The notes beneath the pieces are model-generated. The model saw only the letters and a program-made list of their open reading frames with translations, was not told the origin of the DNA and ran no database searches. A stretch of 64,000 nucleotides of DNA from assembly GCF_023264895.1 (NCBI RefSeq), contig NZ_JAHFUY010000015.1, forward strand, positions 33,712 to 97,711, read 5' to 3'. The DNA is from Herbiconiux sp. Its GTDB lineage: Bacteria > Actinomycetota > Actinomycetes > Actinomycetales > Microbacteriaceae. Position numbers and translations under genes: made by a program. Below are positions 39,945 to 48,135 of this stretch, piece by piece; positions within the stretch are counted from its first letter, which is position 1; each line of letters begins with the position of its first letter.

Positions 39945-41882
39945 CTAACTCGGGAGGACGACGATCCAGACGAACCAGATGATCATGCCGAGCCAGACCA
40001 GGGTGGCCAGAGCGGCCAGGGCCGCGGCGGCACGGCTGCCGAGACGCCACACGGGGATGAGGCCGAAGAAGCCCACGCCGAGGAGGATGCCGAGCCACGG
40101 TGTGACGGGCGGCACGCCCAGCAGCGCGAGGCCGGGCTGGCCGCCCAGGGCCGAGGTGACCGTGATCCAGACCGCGGCGAGGAAGGCCACTCCGGTGACC
40201 GGCGCGATGCCGCTCGCGATGAGCATGCCCATCGGCTCCCGGCGGAGGCCCTGCACCAGGAGGGCGATGAGCCAGCCCAGGAGCCAGAGGCCCGAGAGGG
40301 CGGCGAAGATGAGCGGAACGGTGAGCTCGAAGGCGTTGCGGTCCTCGATCGCGCGCACGACCGAGTCGAAGCGCGACGTCGGATGCACGTCGTCGGCTGC
40401 GATCACCTGCACGGCCTCGGCGGAGGTCGTGCAGGTCGTCTCGACCGGCGTACCGGGCGCTGCGAGCCAGGTGGCGAGCTGGTCCAGAGCGCACTCGTCG
40501 GCCGTGGCACCCGCCCGGCCGCCGGACTGCACGGTCACGACCTGGTTGTTGGGGAAGGCGGCGAGACCGGACTGCGCGGCGCCGACCGAGATGAGAGGAT
40601 CGGTGTCGCTCGCGAAGATGAGCGTGGGCTGACCCGCCGCTCCCGTCACCCTGTCCTCGGGGGCGGTGGCCGGGAGGCCGAGCGCGCCGCACACCTCGTC
40701 GGTGGCCGTGAAGTAGGTGAGCACCGGCAGGGGGGTGGGCTCGGCGCCCTCGACGCCCTCCTCGGCCGGCAGCACCGGGTCGGCCGACCAGTAGGGCTGC
40801 TCGTCGCGGCACGCCTCGATCCAGTACTGCCCCAGGTCGGTCTCGCCCATCTGCTGCAGCACGCGTGCCACGAAGGGGTTGATCGCATCCCGCTCGCCGT
40901 CGGCGAGGCGCGCGAGGAGCTCCGGCACCGCCGCGGCTGTTCCGGGGTCGTAGAGGGCCTGCTGCACGAGGGTCACGACGTCCGAGCCCGTGAGCGAGTA
41001 GTAGCGCTGCTTGCCCGAGTAGGGGTTGGTCATCAGGCCGCCGACCGGATCGTCGCTGAAGAGCGCGGCCGCTTCGGTCAGAGTGGCGTTCAGGTCGGGG
41101 TACTCGCCGTCGGAGCGCTCGGAGAGTTTCGTCAGCGAGTCCGAGAGGGCCAGGTAGGCGTCGCCCTTGAGGTCGCGGTCGAGGGGGCTGAAGCCATCGA
41201 GCACCACGGCGTCGACGGCTGCGGCGTCGCGCGCGGCCACGAGCTGCATGACCTTCGTCGACCAGGCGTCGCCGTAGAGCGACCAGACCGTGTAGCCGAG
41301 GGCCTGCCGGAGGTCGATCACGTCGTTCGCGTGCGCCACCCGGTCGTAGGAGTTGATCTGGCCGGTCTCGCCGAAGGCCGCCACGCACTCCTTCATGGCG
41401 GCGACGACCTCGGTCATCTCCCCCGAGGGCGTGTCGTCGGTGGTGAAGGTGTTGACGTAGGCGGCGGAGGCGGCCGGGCAGTCCAGGGGATCGCTCGACT
41501 CGAGGCCGCCGCGCTGGGCGAGCGACACGATGTCCCGCCCGGCGCCGATGCGCTCGTCGGCCGCGAGGGCCTCGGCCACGGCGGTGCCGGTGCGGCCCGG
41601 TCCTCCGGGCATGGTGACGAGGGGGGCGGCCGTCGGGGTTCCGGACGACGCGGGGAACACCGTGTACTCCAGGTCGATCGTGCGGGAGGCCGGATCGGCC
41701 CGGTTCTCGGGCACGGTGAGCAGGCCGCAGACGGCGGTGGAGGGGAGCTCGGCGGCGCAGTCCCGTTCGGCGACGGTGGCCGCCTGGGCGGCCGGCGCGG
41801 GCAGCAGCACCGTGCTCCCGGCGAGCAGGACGGCTCCTACGGTGGCGCCCAGCACGAACTGCGCAATGGATCGACGGCCCAC
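39945..41882 (-). CDS. secreted alpha/beta-hydrolase-fold protein with four C-terminal membrane helices, catalytic residues not conserved
   Basis: About 645 residues. An N-terminal signal peptide (GRRSIAQFVLGATVGAVLLAG, cleavage after AQA) leads into a TAP-like alpha/beta-hydrolase domain: GLLTVPENRADPASRTIDL, PLVTMPGGPG, then the nucleophile-elbow region SLYGDAWSTKVM. In active homologues the elbow is YGxSYGT; here the serine position is alanine (206). The C-terminal part has FASDTDPLIS, but the usual GHG histidine motif is SGGRAG. Four hydrophobic segments follow (about 480-645). GTG 41882 has a strong AGAGGA site; an ATG at 41918 is an alternative start. It diverges from panB. Function is unknown, and classical hydrolase activity is doubtful. 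Confidence 0.8.
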   Translation of the reverse strand: MGRRSIAQFVLGATVGAVLLAGSTVLLPAPAAQAATVAERDCAAELPSTAVCGLLTVPENRADPASRTIDLEYTVFPASSGTPTAAPLVTMPGGPGRTGTAVAEALAADERIGAGRDIVSLAQRGGLESSDPLDCPAASAAYVNTFTTDDTPSGEMTEVVAAMKECVAAFGETGQINSYDRVAHANDVIDLRQALGYTVWSLYGDAWSTKVMQLVAARDAAAVDAVVLDGFSPLDRDLKGDAYLALSDSLTKLSERSDGEYPDLNATLTEAAALFSDDPVGGLMTNPYSGKQRYYSLTGSDVVTLVQQALYDPGTAAAVPELLARLADGERDAINPFVARVLQQMGETDLGQYWIEACRDEQPYWSADPVLPAEEGVEGAEPTPLPVLTYFTATDEVCGALGLPATAPEDRVTGAAGQPTLIFASDTDPLISVGAAQSGLAAFPNNQVVTVQSGGRAGATADECALDQLATWLAAPGTPVETTCTTSAEAVQVIAADDVHPTSRFDSVVRAIEDRNAFELTVPLIFAALSGLWLLGWLIALLVQGLRREPMGMLIASGIAPVTGVAFLAAVWITVTSALGGQPGLALLGVPPVTPWLGILLGVGFFGLIPVWRLGSRAAAALAALATLVWLGMIIWFVWIVVLPS

Positions 41883-41981
41883 GTCTTCCTCTCGGCCCGG
41901 GGTCTGGAATTCACGCATTCGGGTTACGCGCCCCCAACCTAACGCATCACCCGGCCCCGGCCGCGGAACTAGACTGTCGAC

Positions 41982-42815
41982 ATGCCTGAGCAGACGTCGT
42001 CGTCCGAGAAACCCGTGGCGAAGCGGGTCAGGACCCGTCATTTCCAGACCGCCAAGGACGGCGGCATCAGCATCACGGGCCTCACCAGCTACGACATGCT
42101 GTCGGCTCAGATCTTCGACGAGGCCGGGATCGACTTCCTGCTCGTGGGCGACTCGGCGGGCAACAACGTGCTCGGCTACGACACCACCGTTCCCGTCACC
42201 GTCGACGAGCTGATCCCGCTCGCCCGCGGGGTCGCCGGCGCGGTGAAGCGCGCCTTCGTGGTGGCCGACATGCCCTTCGGCTCCTACGAGAACAGCGCCG
42301 AGGAGGCCCTGCACACGGCCGTGCGCTTCATGAAGGAGTCCCGCGCCCACGCCGTCAAGCTCGAGGGCGGCGTGCGCAGCGCCGACAAGATCCGCCGGAT
42401 CGTCGACGCCGGCATCCCGGTCATGGCCCACATCGGCTTCACCCCGCAGAGCGAGCACGGCCTCGGCGGCCACATCATCCAGGGCCGGGGCGAGGGCGAA
42501 GCCGCTCTGCTCGCCGACGCGCTGGCCGTGGAGGAGGCGGGCGCCTTCGCCGTCGTGCTCGAGATGGTGCCCGCCGAAGCGGCCGGCCGCGTCACCGAGG
42601 CCCTCCGCATCCCGACCATCGGTGTCGGGGCAGGCCCCCACGTCGACGGCCAGCTGCTCGTCTGGACCGACTTCGCCGGCTTCTCCACGGGTCGCATCCC
42701 CAAGTTCGTCAAGCAGTACGCCGACCTTCGGGGCGTGCTGACGGATGCGGTGACCCGCTTCCGCGAGGACGTCGCGGAGCGCAGCTACCCCGGCCCCGAG
42801 CACAGCTACGACTGA
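41982..42815 (+). CDS. panB: 3-methyl-2-oxobutanoate hydroxymethyltransferase
   Basis: First committed step of pantothenate and CoA synthesis: transfers a hydroxymethyl group from methylene-tetrahydrofolate to 2-oxoisovalerate. The 277-residue protein shows LTSYDMLSAQIFDEAGIDFLLVGDS, the metal-binding DMPFGSYE, KLEGG and IGFTPQSEHGLGG motifs, and GVGAGPHVDGQLLVWTD. It is the first of a plus-strand series panB-SPOR-like-ppgK-rnpB. Confidence 0.96.
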   Translation: MPEQTSSSEKPVAKRVRTRHFQTAKDGGISITGLTSYDMLSAQIFDEAGIDFLLVGDSAGNNVLGYDTTVPVTVDELIPLARGVAGAVKRAFVVADMPFGSYENSAEEALHTAVRFMKESRAHAVKLEGGVRSADKIRRIVDAGIPVMAHIGFTPQSEHGLGGHIIQGRGEGEAALLADALAVEEAGAFAVVLEMVPAEAAGRVTEALRIPTIGVGAGPHVDGQLLVWTDFAGFSTGRIPKFVKQYADLRGVLTDAVTRFREDVAERSYPGPEHSYD

Positions 42816-42854
42816 CCGACCTGCACCCCCCACCCCACCATCCACGGAGGAATG

Positions 42855-43046
42855 ATGAGCGACGACCCGTCGACCCAGTACTGGTACAACATGAAGACCG
42901 GAGAGGTCGAGAAGGGCTACCAGTCGTCCGTCGTCGATCGCGTCGGTCCCTTCAGCACGCACGAGGAGGCGGAGCACGCCCTCGAGAAGCTGCGCGCGAA
43001 CAGTGCGAAGTGGGCCGAGGACGACGCGGCAGACGACCGCCGATGA
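42855..43046 (+). CDS. small SPOR-like conserved protein
   Basis: 63-residue protein conserved in actinobacteria, sometimes annotated as SPOR-domain. It contains TQYWYNMKTGEVEKGYQS and GPFSTHEEAEHALEKLRANS. The aromatic WYN and the GPF..HEEAEHAL helix are the family core. Of two adjacent ATGs I choose the second (42855), since the first is only one base after GGAGGA. Its stop overlaps the ppgK start (ATGA). Confidence 0.82.
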   Translation: MSDDPSTQYWYNMKTGEVEKGYQSSVVDRVGPFSTHEEAEHALEKLRANSAKWAEDDAADDRR

Positions 43047-43834
43047 CGGCCAACACGCCCGACACCGTCGCGGTCGGCATCGACATCGGCGGAACCGGGA
43101 TCAAGGGCGCCATCGTCGACGTGACGACCGGCGAGCTGCTCACCGACCGCAAGAAGCTCCCGACGCCCGACGGCGGCGAGCCCGACGCGATCGCGAAGAC
43201 CGTGCTCGACCTCGTCGACTCGCTCGGCGAGATCCCCGCCTCGGCGTCGGTCGGCGTGTGCTTCCCCGCGGTCGTGCGGAGCGGCGTGACGATGTCGGCC
43301 GCCAACGTGTCGAAGAAGTGGATCGGCTTCGAGGCCGAGAAGCTCTTCGAGAAGACGCTCGGGCGCGACATCACCTTCGTGAACGACGCGGATGCCGCGG
43401 GCTTCGGCGAGGTGCGCTACGGCGCGGCCAAGGGCCGCGGTGGGCTCGTGATCGTGACGACGCTCGGCACCGGCATCGGCACCGCCCTCATCTACGACGG
43501 CGTGCTCATCCCGAACGCCGAGCTCGGACACCTCGAGATCGAGGGCGTGGACTACGAGACGAAGGCCGCCTACTCGGCCAAGGAGCGCGAGGACCTCAGC
43601 TGGAAGAAGTGGACCGCCCGGCTGCAGAAGTACTACTCCACGGTGGAGAAGCTGCTCTCGCCCGACCTCTTCATCGTCGGCGGCGGCGTCTCGAAGCACT
43701 ACGACGAGTTCCTGCCGCAGCTCGAGCTGCAGACCGAGATCGTGCCCGCGACGCTCCGCAACAACGCGGGGATCCTGGGGGCTGCGTGCCTGTCGACGAT
43801 CCGGTCGACCGTGCTGAAGGACATCCTGCAATAG
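43043..43834 (+). CDS. ppgK: polyphosphate glucokinase (ROK family)
   Basis: Phosphorylates glucose with polyphosphate (or ATP) to glucose 6-phosphate. The 263-residue protein has the phosphate loop VGIDIGGTGIKGAIVD, the substrate region FVNDADAAGFGE with catalytic Asp, TTLGTGIGTALIYDG and the glucose-binding ELGHLEIEG. The segment EDLSWKKWTARLQKYYSTVEKL is typical of polyphosphate-specific members. Translationally coupled to the small upstream gene; rnpB begins 11 bases after its stop. Confidence 0.94.
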   Translation: MTANTPDTVAVGIDIGGTGIKGAIVDVTTGELLTDRKKLPTPDGGEPDAIAKTVLDLVDSLGEIPASASVGVCFPAVVRSGVTMSAANVSKKWIGFEAEKLFEKTLGRDITFVNDADAAGFGEVRYGAAKGRGGLVIVTTLGTGIGTALIYDGVLIPNAELGHLEIEGVDYETKAAYSAKEREDLSWKKWTARLQKYYSTVEKLLSPDLFIVGGGVSKHYDEFLPQLELQTEIVPATLRNNAGILGAACLSTIRSTVLKDILQ

Positions 43835-43844
43835 ACTCGACGGA

Positions 43845-44216
43845 GTGAATGGGCCGGCAGACGGTCGCGTCGTCGTGCTCAGGCACGATGCCGAGGAACG
43901 TCCGGGCTCCACAGAGCAGGGCGGTGGGTAACACCCACCCGGGGCAACCCGCGAGACAGTGCCACAGAGAACAGACCGCCACGGGCTCCGGCCCGCGGTA
44001 AGGGTGAAACGGTGGTGTAAGAGACCACCAGAGGCCGCGGTGACGCGGTCGGCTCGGTAAACCTCGCCCGGAGCAAGGTCAACAGGATGTGCTAACGCTG
44101 CTCGCTCAGCATCCGGGTAGACCGCTCGAGGGCTGCGGTGACGCAGCTCCTAGATAGATGGCCGTCACGGGGCTTCGCGCCCCGGACAGAACCCGGCGTA
44201 CCGCCGGCCCATTCAC
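43845..44216 (+). ncRNA. rnpB: RNase P RNA, bacterial type A
   Basis: Catalytic RNA of RNase P, which removes tRNA 5' leaders. The conserved blocks are all present in order: GAGGAACGTCCGGGCTCC, GGTAACACC, GGGCAACCC, GTAAGAGACCACC, GGTAAACC, then CTAGATAGATGGCCGTC and ACAGAACCCGGCGTAC near the 3' end. A perfect 14-bp P1 helix pairs 43845-43858 with 44203-44216 and defines the ends. It directly follows ppgK, as in related genomes. Confidence 0.97.
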
Positions 44217-44250
44217 CTCACGCAGACCTCGGCGCCGGCCGCGCCGGCCG

Positions 44251-44281
44251 GCCGGCCTCAGACGCCGGCCTCAGAGGCCGG
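44251..44281. terminator. GC-rich inverted repeat between rnpB and the CdsZ-like gene
   Basis: CCGGCCTC and GAGGCCGG (44265-44281) pair across one base, and GCCGGCCTCAGA is repeated in tandem (44251-44262, 44264-44275). The stretch overlaps the last codons of the convergent gene and could terminate both transcripts. Confidence 0.4.
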
Positions 44282-45005
44282 ACTCCTCCGTGCGCACGAG
44301 GATGCAGTTGCTCTCGGGGTCGAACACGACCTCGTCCTCCGGCGCCGAGCGGATGGCGGCGAGATCCGACTCGGTGAGCGCCATGTTGCTGCCGAGCGAG
44401 ACCCCGCGGGTGAGGAGCGCCGCTCCCACGCCGTAGCGCTCGCGCTGGCGCTCGTAGAGGGCCAGCAGGTCGCTCTGGATGCCGCCGGCCACCGCCGAGC
44501 GCTCCGAGCCGGCGACGGTGAGCTGGGTGGCCAGTCGCTCCTTCTGCTCGTCGCGGGCGGCCGCGAGCAGGCGCTCCTCGGTGGCGATGTCGTCGCGCCT
44601 GGCCACGATGGCCGCGAGGCGCTCCTCGATCTCCTCCATCCGCTCCATCACGGCGAGCTCGATGTCCTCGAGGTTCGAGCGCCGCACCTTGAGCGAGGCG
44701 ATCTCGTGCTCGAGGCCCTGGATGTCCTTCGACGAGCTCGACACCTGCAGACGCTCCTGGTCGCGCTTCTCACGCGCCGCGACCGTCTCGATGTCGCCCT
44801 CGACGCGGGCGATCTCGGCCTTCGCATCCTCGAGCTCCCCGTTGACGCCCGCCCACTCCTTGCGGGCCGCCGCCGAGTCGCGCTGGAGCTCCGCCAGCCG
44901 CGCCTCCTGCGGCAAGGAGCGCAGAGCGTGCTGGAGCTGCGCGACGCGGTTGTCGGCGGCCTGGAGGTCGAGCAGCTTGCGCTGCTCGGAAGCGGGAGCC
45001 TTCAT
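44271..45005 (-). CDS. CdsZ-like coiled-coil protein with degenerate zinc ribbon
   Basis: 244-residue protein of the C4-type zinc-ribbon (CdsZ/YgcE-like) family. Residues about 5-170 form a long coiled coil with a hairpin at LQVSSSSKDIQGLEHEI. The C-terminal ribbon normally holds two CxxC pairs. Here the first is VSLGSN (202-207) and the second PESNC (230-234), leaving one cysteine (234), so zinc binding is unlikely. The rest of the ribbon scaffold (MALTESDLAAIRSAPEDEVV and ILVRTEESGL) is kept. It follows the Nif3-like gene by 58 bases, a conserved pairing in bacteria. Role unknown; some relatives act as adaptors or chaperones. Confidence 0.85.
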   Translation of the reverse strand: MKAPASEQRKLLDLQAADNRVAQLQHALRSLPQEARLAELQRDSAAARKEWAGVNGELEDAKAEIARVEGDIETVAAREKRDQERLQVSSSSKDIQGLEHEIASLKVRRSNLEDIELAVMERMEEIEERLAAIVARRDDIATEERLLAAARDEQKERLATQLTVAGSERSAVAGGIQSDLLALYERQRERYGVGAALLTRGVSLGSNMALTESDLAAIRSAPEDEVVFDPESNCILVRTEESGL

Positions 45006-45063
45006 CGGGGGTCCTTCGTGTGAGGGGTGGAGAGCTGGGCTGCGGGGTGACGGGCTGAAGCGG

Positions 45064-45879
45064 TCACTGCGTGACCACGAAGTCCCAGGGGTCGGTGCGG
45101 AGGTCGCTCACGGTGAACTCGACGCCCGGCAGCACCTCGGCGAGGGCGCGGGCGGCGCCGTCGAGCCAGAGCCACTCGCTCGCCCAGTGCGAGACGTCGA
45201 TGAGGGCAGGGCCGCCGGCGTGCAGGCTCTGCTCGCGCGACTCGGAGGCGGGGTGGTGGCGGAGGTCGGAGGTGATGTAGAGGTCGGCCGCACGCACCGA
45301 GGGGTGGCCGAGCAGCGAGTCGCCGGCGCCGCCGCAGAGGGCGACCGTGGAGACCGGCTGGTCGTACTCCCCCGACACCCGCACGCCACCGGCGGTGGCG
45401 GGCAGGATCTCACCGAGGGCGAGCGCCACCCGGCCGAGCGTGCTGGGGGTGGTCAGGCGGCCGACCCGGCCGAGCCCCGTCCCCGGGCGGGTGCCGGGCT
45501 CGATGGCGGTCTGCTCCACCAGTCCGAGGCGGTTCGCGAGAGCCGACGAGGTGCCGTCGTCGACGATGTCGGCGTTGGTGTGCGCGGCGATCAGGCCGCA
45601 GCGGGCCCGGATGAGCTTCGCGAGCAGGGAGCCCTTGAAGCCCGACTCGGCGACGGTGGTGACGCCGCGGAGAAGAAGCGGGTGGTGCACGAGCAGCGCG
45701 TCATAGCTCTCGTCGACGGCCTGGTCGACCGTGGCGGCCACGGCGTCGACCGCCAGCAGGACCTTTCGCACGGAGTCGTCACCCGCTCCCGTGACGGGGC
45801 CGGGAGCGTCCCACGACTCCGCGAACTCGCTCGGCCAGAGGCGCTCGACGGCGGCGTGGAGATCGGAGAGCGTGGTCAC
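45064..45879 (-). CDS. Nif3-like dinuclear metal-binding protein (YbgI family)
   Basis: 271-residue Nif3/YbgI family protein with a predicted dinuclear metal site: LLVHHPLLLRG, AAHTNADIV and the C-terminal DVSHWASEWLWL supply His, Asp and Glu ligands. Some relatives have been proposed to be GTP cyclohydrolase I-like or radical repair factors; the role is not established. It lies between an SDR gene (nine bases upstream) and the CdsZ-like gene. Confidence 0.92.
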   Translation of the reverse strand: MTTLSDLHAAVERLWPSEFAESWDAPGPVTGAGDDSVRKVLLAVDAVAATVDQAVDESYDALLVHHPLLLRGVTTVAESGFKGSLLAKLIRARCGLIAAHTNADIVDDGTSSALANRLGLVEQTAIEPGTRPGTGLGRVGRLTTPSTLGRVALALGEILPATAGGVRVSGEYDQPVSTVALCGGAGDSLLGHPSVRAADLYITSDLRHHPASESREQSLHAGGPALIDVSHWASEWLWLDGAARALAEVLPGVEFTVSDLRTDPWDFVVTQ

Positions 45880-45888
45880 CCGACCAGA

Positions 45889-46743
45889 CTAGTCGGCGGG
45901 GAGGCCGACCACCTCGGCCGCGCGCTCCCACAGTGCCCGCTGCAGCGTGGCATCCGTCGCCTGCTTCGCCGTGCGGCCGTGCGGCTTCAGGCGGTCGAAG
46001 TAGGCGCCGGAGTCGGTCGGCACGGGCGACGCCTCGGCGAGGGCGATGAGGGGCGTGGCCCCCACCTCGGCGGTGATCCCCCAGCGGCTTCCGGTGAGCG
46101 CGTTGCCGAGCTTGATCAGGGGCGAGGTCGCGCCGAATCCGGTGTTGACGGCACCCGGATGCACGGAGAACGCCACGAGGCCGGCCTGCGCACCGCGGCG
46201 GGCGAGCTCCTGGGTGAAGAGGATGACGGCGAGCTTGGCGGTGCCGTAGGCGCGCCAGCCGCCGCGCCAGGGGTGATGCGCGTAGTCGAGGTCGCCGAGG
46301 TCGATCCGGCCCCAGCGGTTGGCGACGCTCGCCGTGGTGATGACGCGCCCGCGACCGGGCTCGCCCGAGGCCGCCGCGCGCTCGAGCTCGGGGAGCAGCA
46401 GACGGGTCAGGAGGTAGTGCGAGTAGAGGTTGGTCTGGATCGTGGCGTCGTGGCCGTCGACCGTGAGGGTGCGCTCCGAGATGAGGCCTCCGGCGTTGTT
46501 GAGAAGCACGTCGATGCTGTCGGTGCGCTCCTGGAGCGCTGCGGCGAGGCCGCGCACCTCCGCGAACGACGCGAAGTCGGCCACGAGCGGCTCGGCGCCG
46601 AGCTCGACAGCCACCTTCCGCGTGCGCTCCGGGTTCCGGCCCACCACGATCACGCGCTCCCCCGCCTCGGCGAAGTGGCGGGCGGTCACGGTGCCGATGC
46701 CCGAGCTGGCTCCGGTGATGACGATCGTGCGCTGCTGGCTCAT
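45889..46743 (-). CDS. SDR family oxidoreductase (retinol dehydrogenase-like)
   Basis: 284-residue short-chain dehydrogenase. It has TGASSGIG for the cofactor, LLNNAGG, the serine in ITTASVANRWG and the active-site YGTAK; the arginine in VVGRNPER suggests NADPH preference. The extended C-terminal part is typical of the retinol dehydrogenase/WWOX-like group. The ATG at 46743 is preferred to a start seven codons upstream. The substrate is unknown. Confidence 0.87.
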   Translation of the reverse strand: MSQQRTIVITGASSGIGTVTARHFAEAGERVIVVGRNPERTRKVAVELGAEPLVADFASFAEVRGLAAALQERTDSIDVLLNNAGGLISERTLTVDGHDATIQTNLYSHYLLTRLLLPELERAAASGEPGRGRVITTASVANRWGRIDLGDLDYAHHPWRGGWRAYGTAKLAVILFTQELARRGAQAGLVAFSVHPGAVNTGFGATSPLIKLGNALTGSRWGITAEVGATPLIALAEASPVPTDSGAYFDRLKPHGRTAKQATDATLQRALWERAAEVVGLPAD

Positions 46744-46795
46744 CCTCCCGAGCCTAGGCCGCAACGGGGGTGCGGGGCTGTGGACTGCCTCGGGG

Positions 46796-47542
46796 TCAGG
46801 TGACTACCGCCGGAAGCGCCGCCGTGGCGACCGTCCCGCCGGCGGCGTCGAGGATCTCGACGCGCGTGGCATCCGGCCGGAGCGTGGCGGTGTTCATGCG
46901 GCAGTCGATGGGCACGGCGCTTCCCGTGAACGAGCCCGAGGAGTGCGGGATGCCCGCCTCGTCGACGACGACGACCTCGTAGCGGGCGCCCTCGGCCAGG
47001 CCGTCGATCTCGACGATGGTCTCGGTGCCCCAGGTGTGGGCCACGACGGCGCCGTCGACCCGCACGCCCGCAGGCTCGCCGGCGAAGTCGACGGCCTCGA
47101 GGGCACCGAGCAGGCCGGGCGCGCCCGGCTGCTCCTCGGCGGCAGGGGCAGCCGGGCCGCCCAGCAGCGGCAGGGCGAGCGCGCCGATGCCCATGCCGAC
47201 CGCCAGACAGGCCGCGGCGACGACAGGCAGGAGCCAGCGTCGGCGCGGCCGGAGGGCCGAGACCCGCGCGGTCGCAGCGGCGTTCGCGCCGGTCGTCCCT
47301 TCGGCGGCGTCGGCACCGATCGCCACCACCCGGCCGCGGAGGCCCACGTCGGGAGCGGAGTCGTCTCACACCGGAACCGCGTGCCGGACGCGGCCCAGCA
47401 GGGCGCGCAGCTCGGCGATCTCGCGGTCGACGGCCGGATCGCCCGCACGGAGGGCGTCGAGTTCGGCCCTCTCCTCGGCGGTCAGGGCGTCTGCTGCAGC
47501 GGCGGCGACGAGCTCGTCGCGCCGCTCGGGAGTCGAGGTCAT
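46796..47542 (-). pseudogene. anti-sigma factor (RskA-like) interrupted by an in-frame TGA
   Basis: From the ATG at 47542 the frame encodes a short anti-sigma N-terminal domain (TSTPERRDELVAAAAADAL, EERAELDALRAGD, EIAELRALLGRVRHAVPV) and stops at TGA 47366-47368 after 58 codons. The same frame continues without change: DDSAPDVGLRGRVVA, a transmembrane helix (RWLLPVVAAACLAVGMGIGALALPLLGG), and an RskA-type extracytoplasmic domain ending DAAGGTVATAALPAVVT. Without the TGA it would be a normal 248-residue membrane anti-sigma factor. A GTG at 47347 could restart the membrane half. The start overlaps the sigma gene stop (ATGA). A nonsense mutation is the simplest reading; sequencing error cannot be excluded. 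Confidence 0.75.
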
Positions 47543-47942
47543 GGTCGGCTCTCCTCTCCATCGATGTGGGCGCGCAGTGCGTAGAACACGCGCGATCGCA
47601 GGGTGCCGATCGGCACCCCGCTCCGTGCGGAGGCGTCGGCGTAGCTCCGGCCGTCGACGTGGATGGCCACGAAGGCGCTGCGGTGCTCCTCGCTGAGCTT
47701 GGCTAGAGCCTCCACGATCGCGAGCCGGTCGAGGGCATCGCCGATCTCGGCGGGCACGTCGTCCGCCTCCTCCCCCGACACGAGCCGCGGGAGCCGCTTC
47801 TGGGCGCGCTGGGCGTCGACGATGACGTTCCGCTGGATGGCGAAGAGCCAGGTCCGCACGCGTAGCCGAAGAGAGCGCCGCCGTGGGCGTCGTACTCGGC
47901 CGCGAGGTCGAACGCGGAGGGCGTCTCCGATGAGGCGTCCAT
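47539..47942 (-). pseudogene. ECF sigma factor with internal deletion and frameshift
   Basis: From ATG 47942 (AGGGGAG four bases upstream) the frame encodes MDASSETPSAFDLAAEYDAH and GGALFGYA, the start of sigma region 2. At about 47859 it leaves the coding frame. Two bases out of phase, coding resumes with RTWLFAIQRNVIVDAQRA (end of region 2) and a complete region 4 (ALAKLSEEHRSAFVAIHVDG, GVPIGTLRSRVFYALRAHI). By comparison with SigK-like factors about 35-40 codons of region 2, which bind core enzyme and the -10 element, are missing. A shorter open frame from GTG 47859 could make a region-4-only protein. It overlaps the anti-sigma gene, also broken. Confidence 0.75.
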
Positions 47943-48135
47943 CACACTCCCCTGCACGGTCACGGATCCTCCTCAGCCTGCCACACGGTCGAAGGGGGTA
48001 CGGCCGGATGGTGCCGTCCGTTCATCGCCACCCGCCTTCATCCGGAATTTCTCGCGATCACGGTGAACGCATCCGCTCGATCCGCCGTACCTCCCTCAGA
48101 ACGGGCGACTGGGCCCGCTCGGAAGAGAGGTCGTC

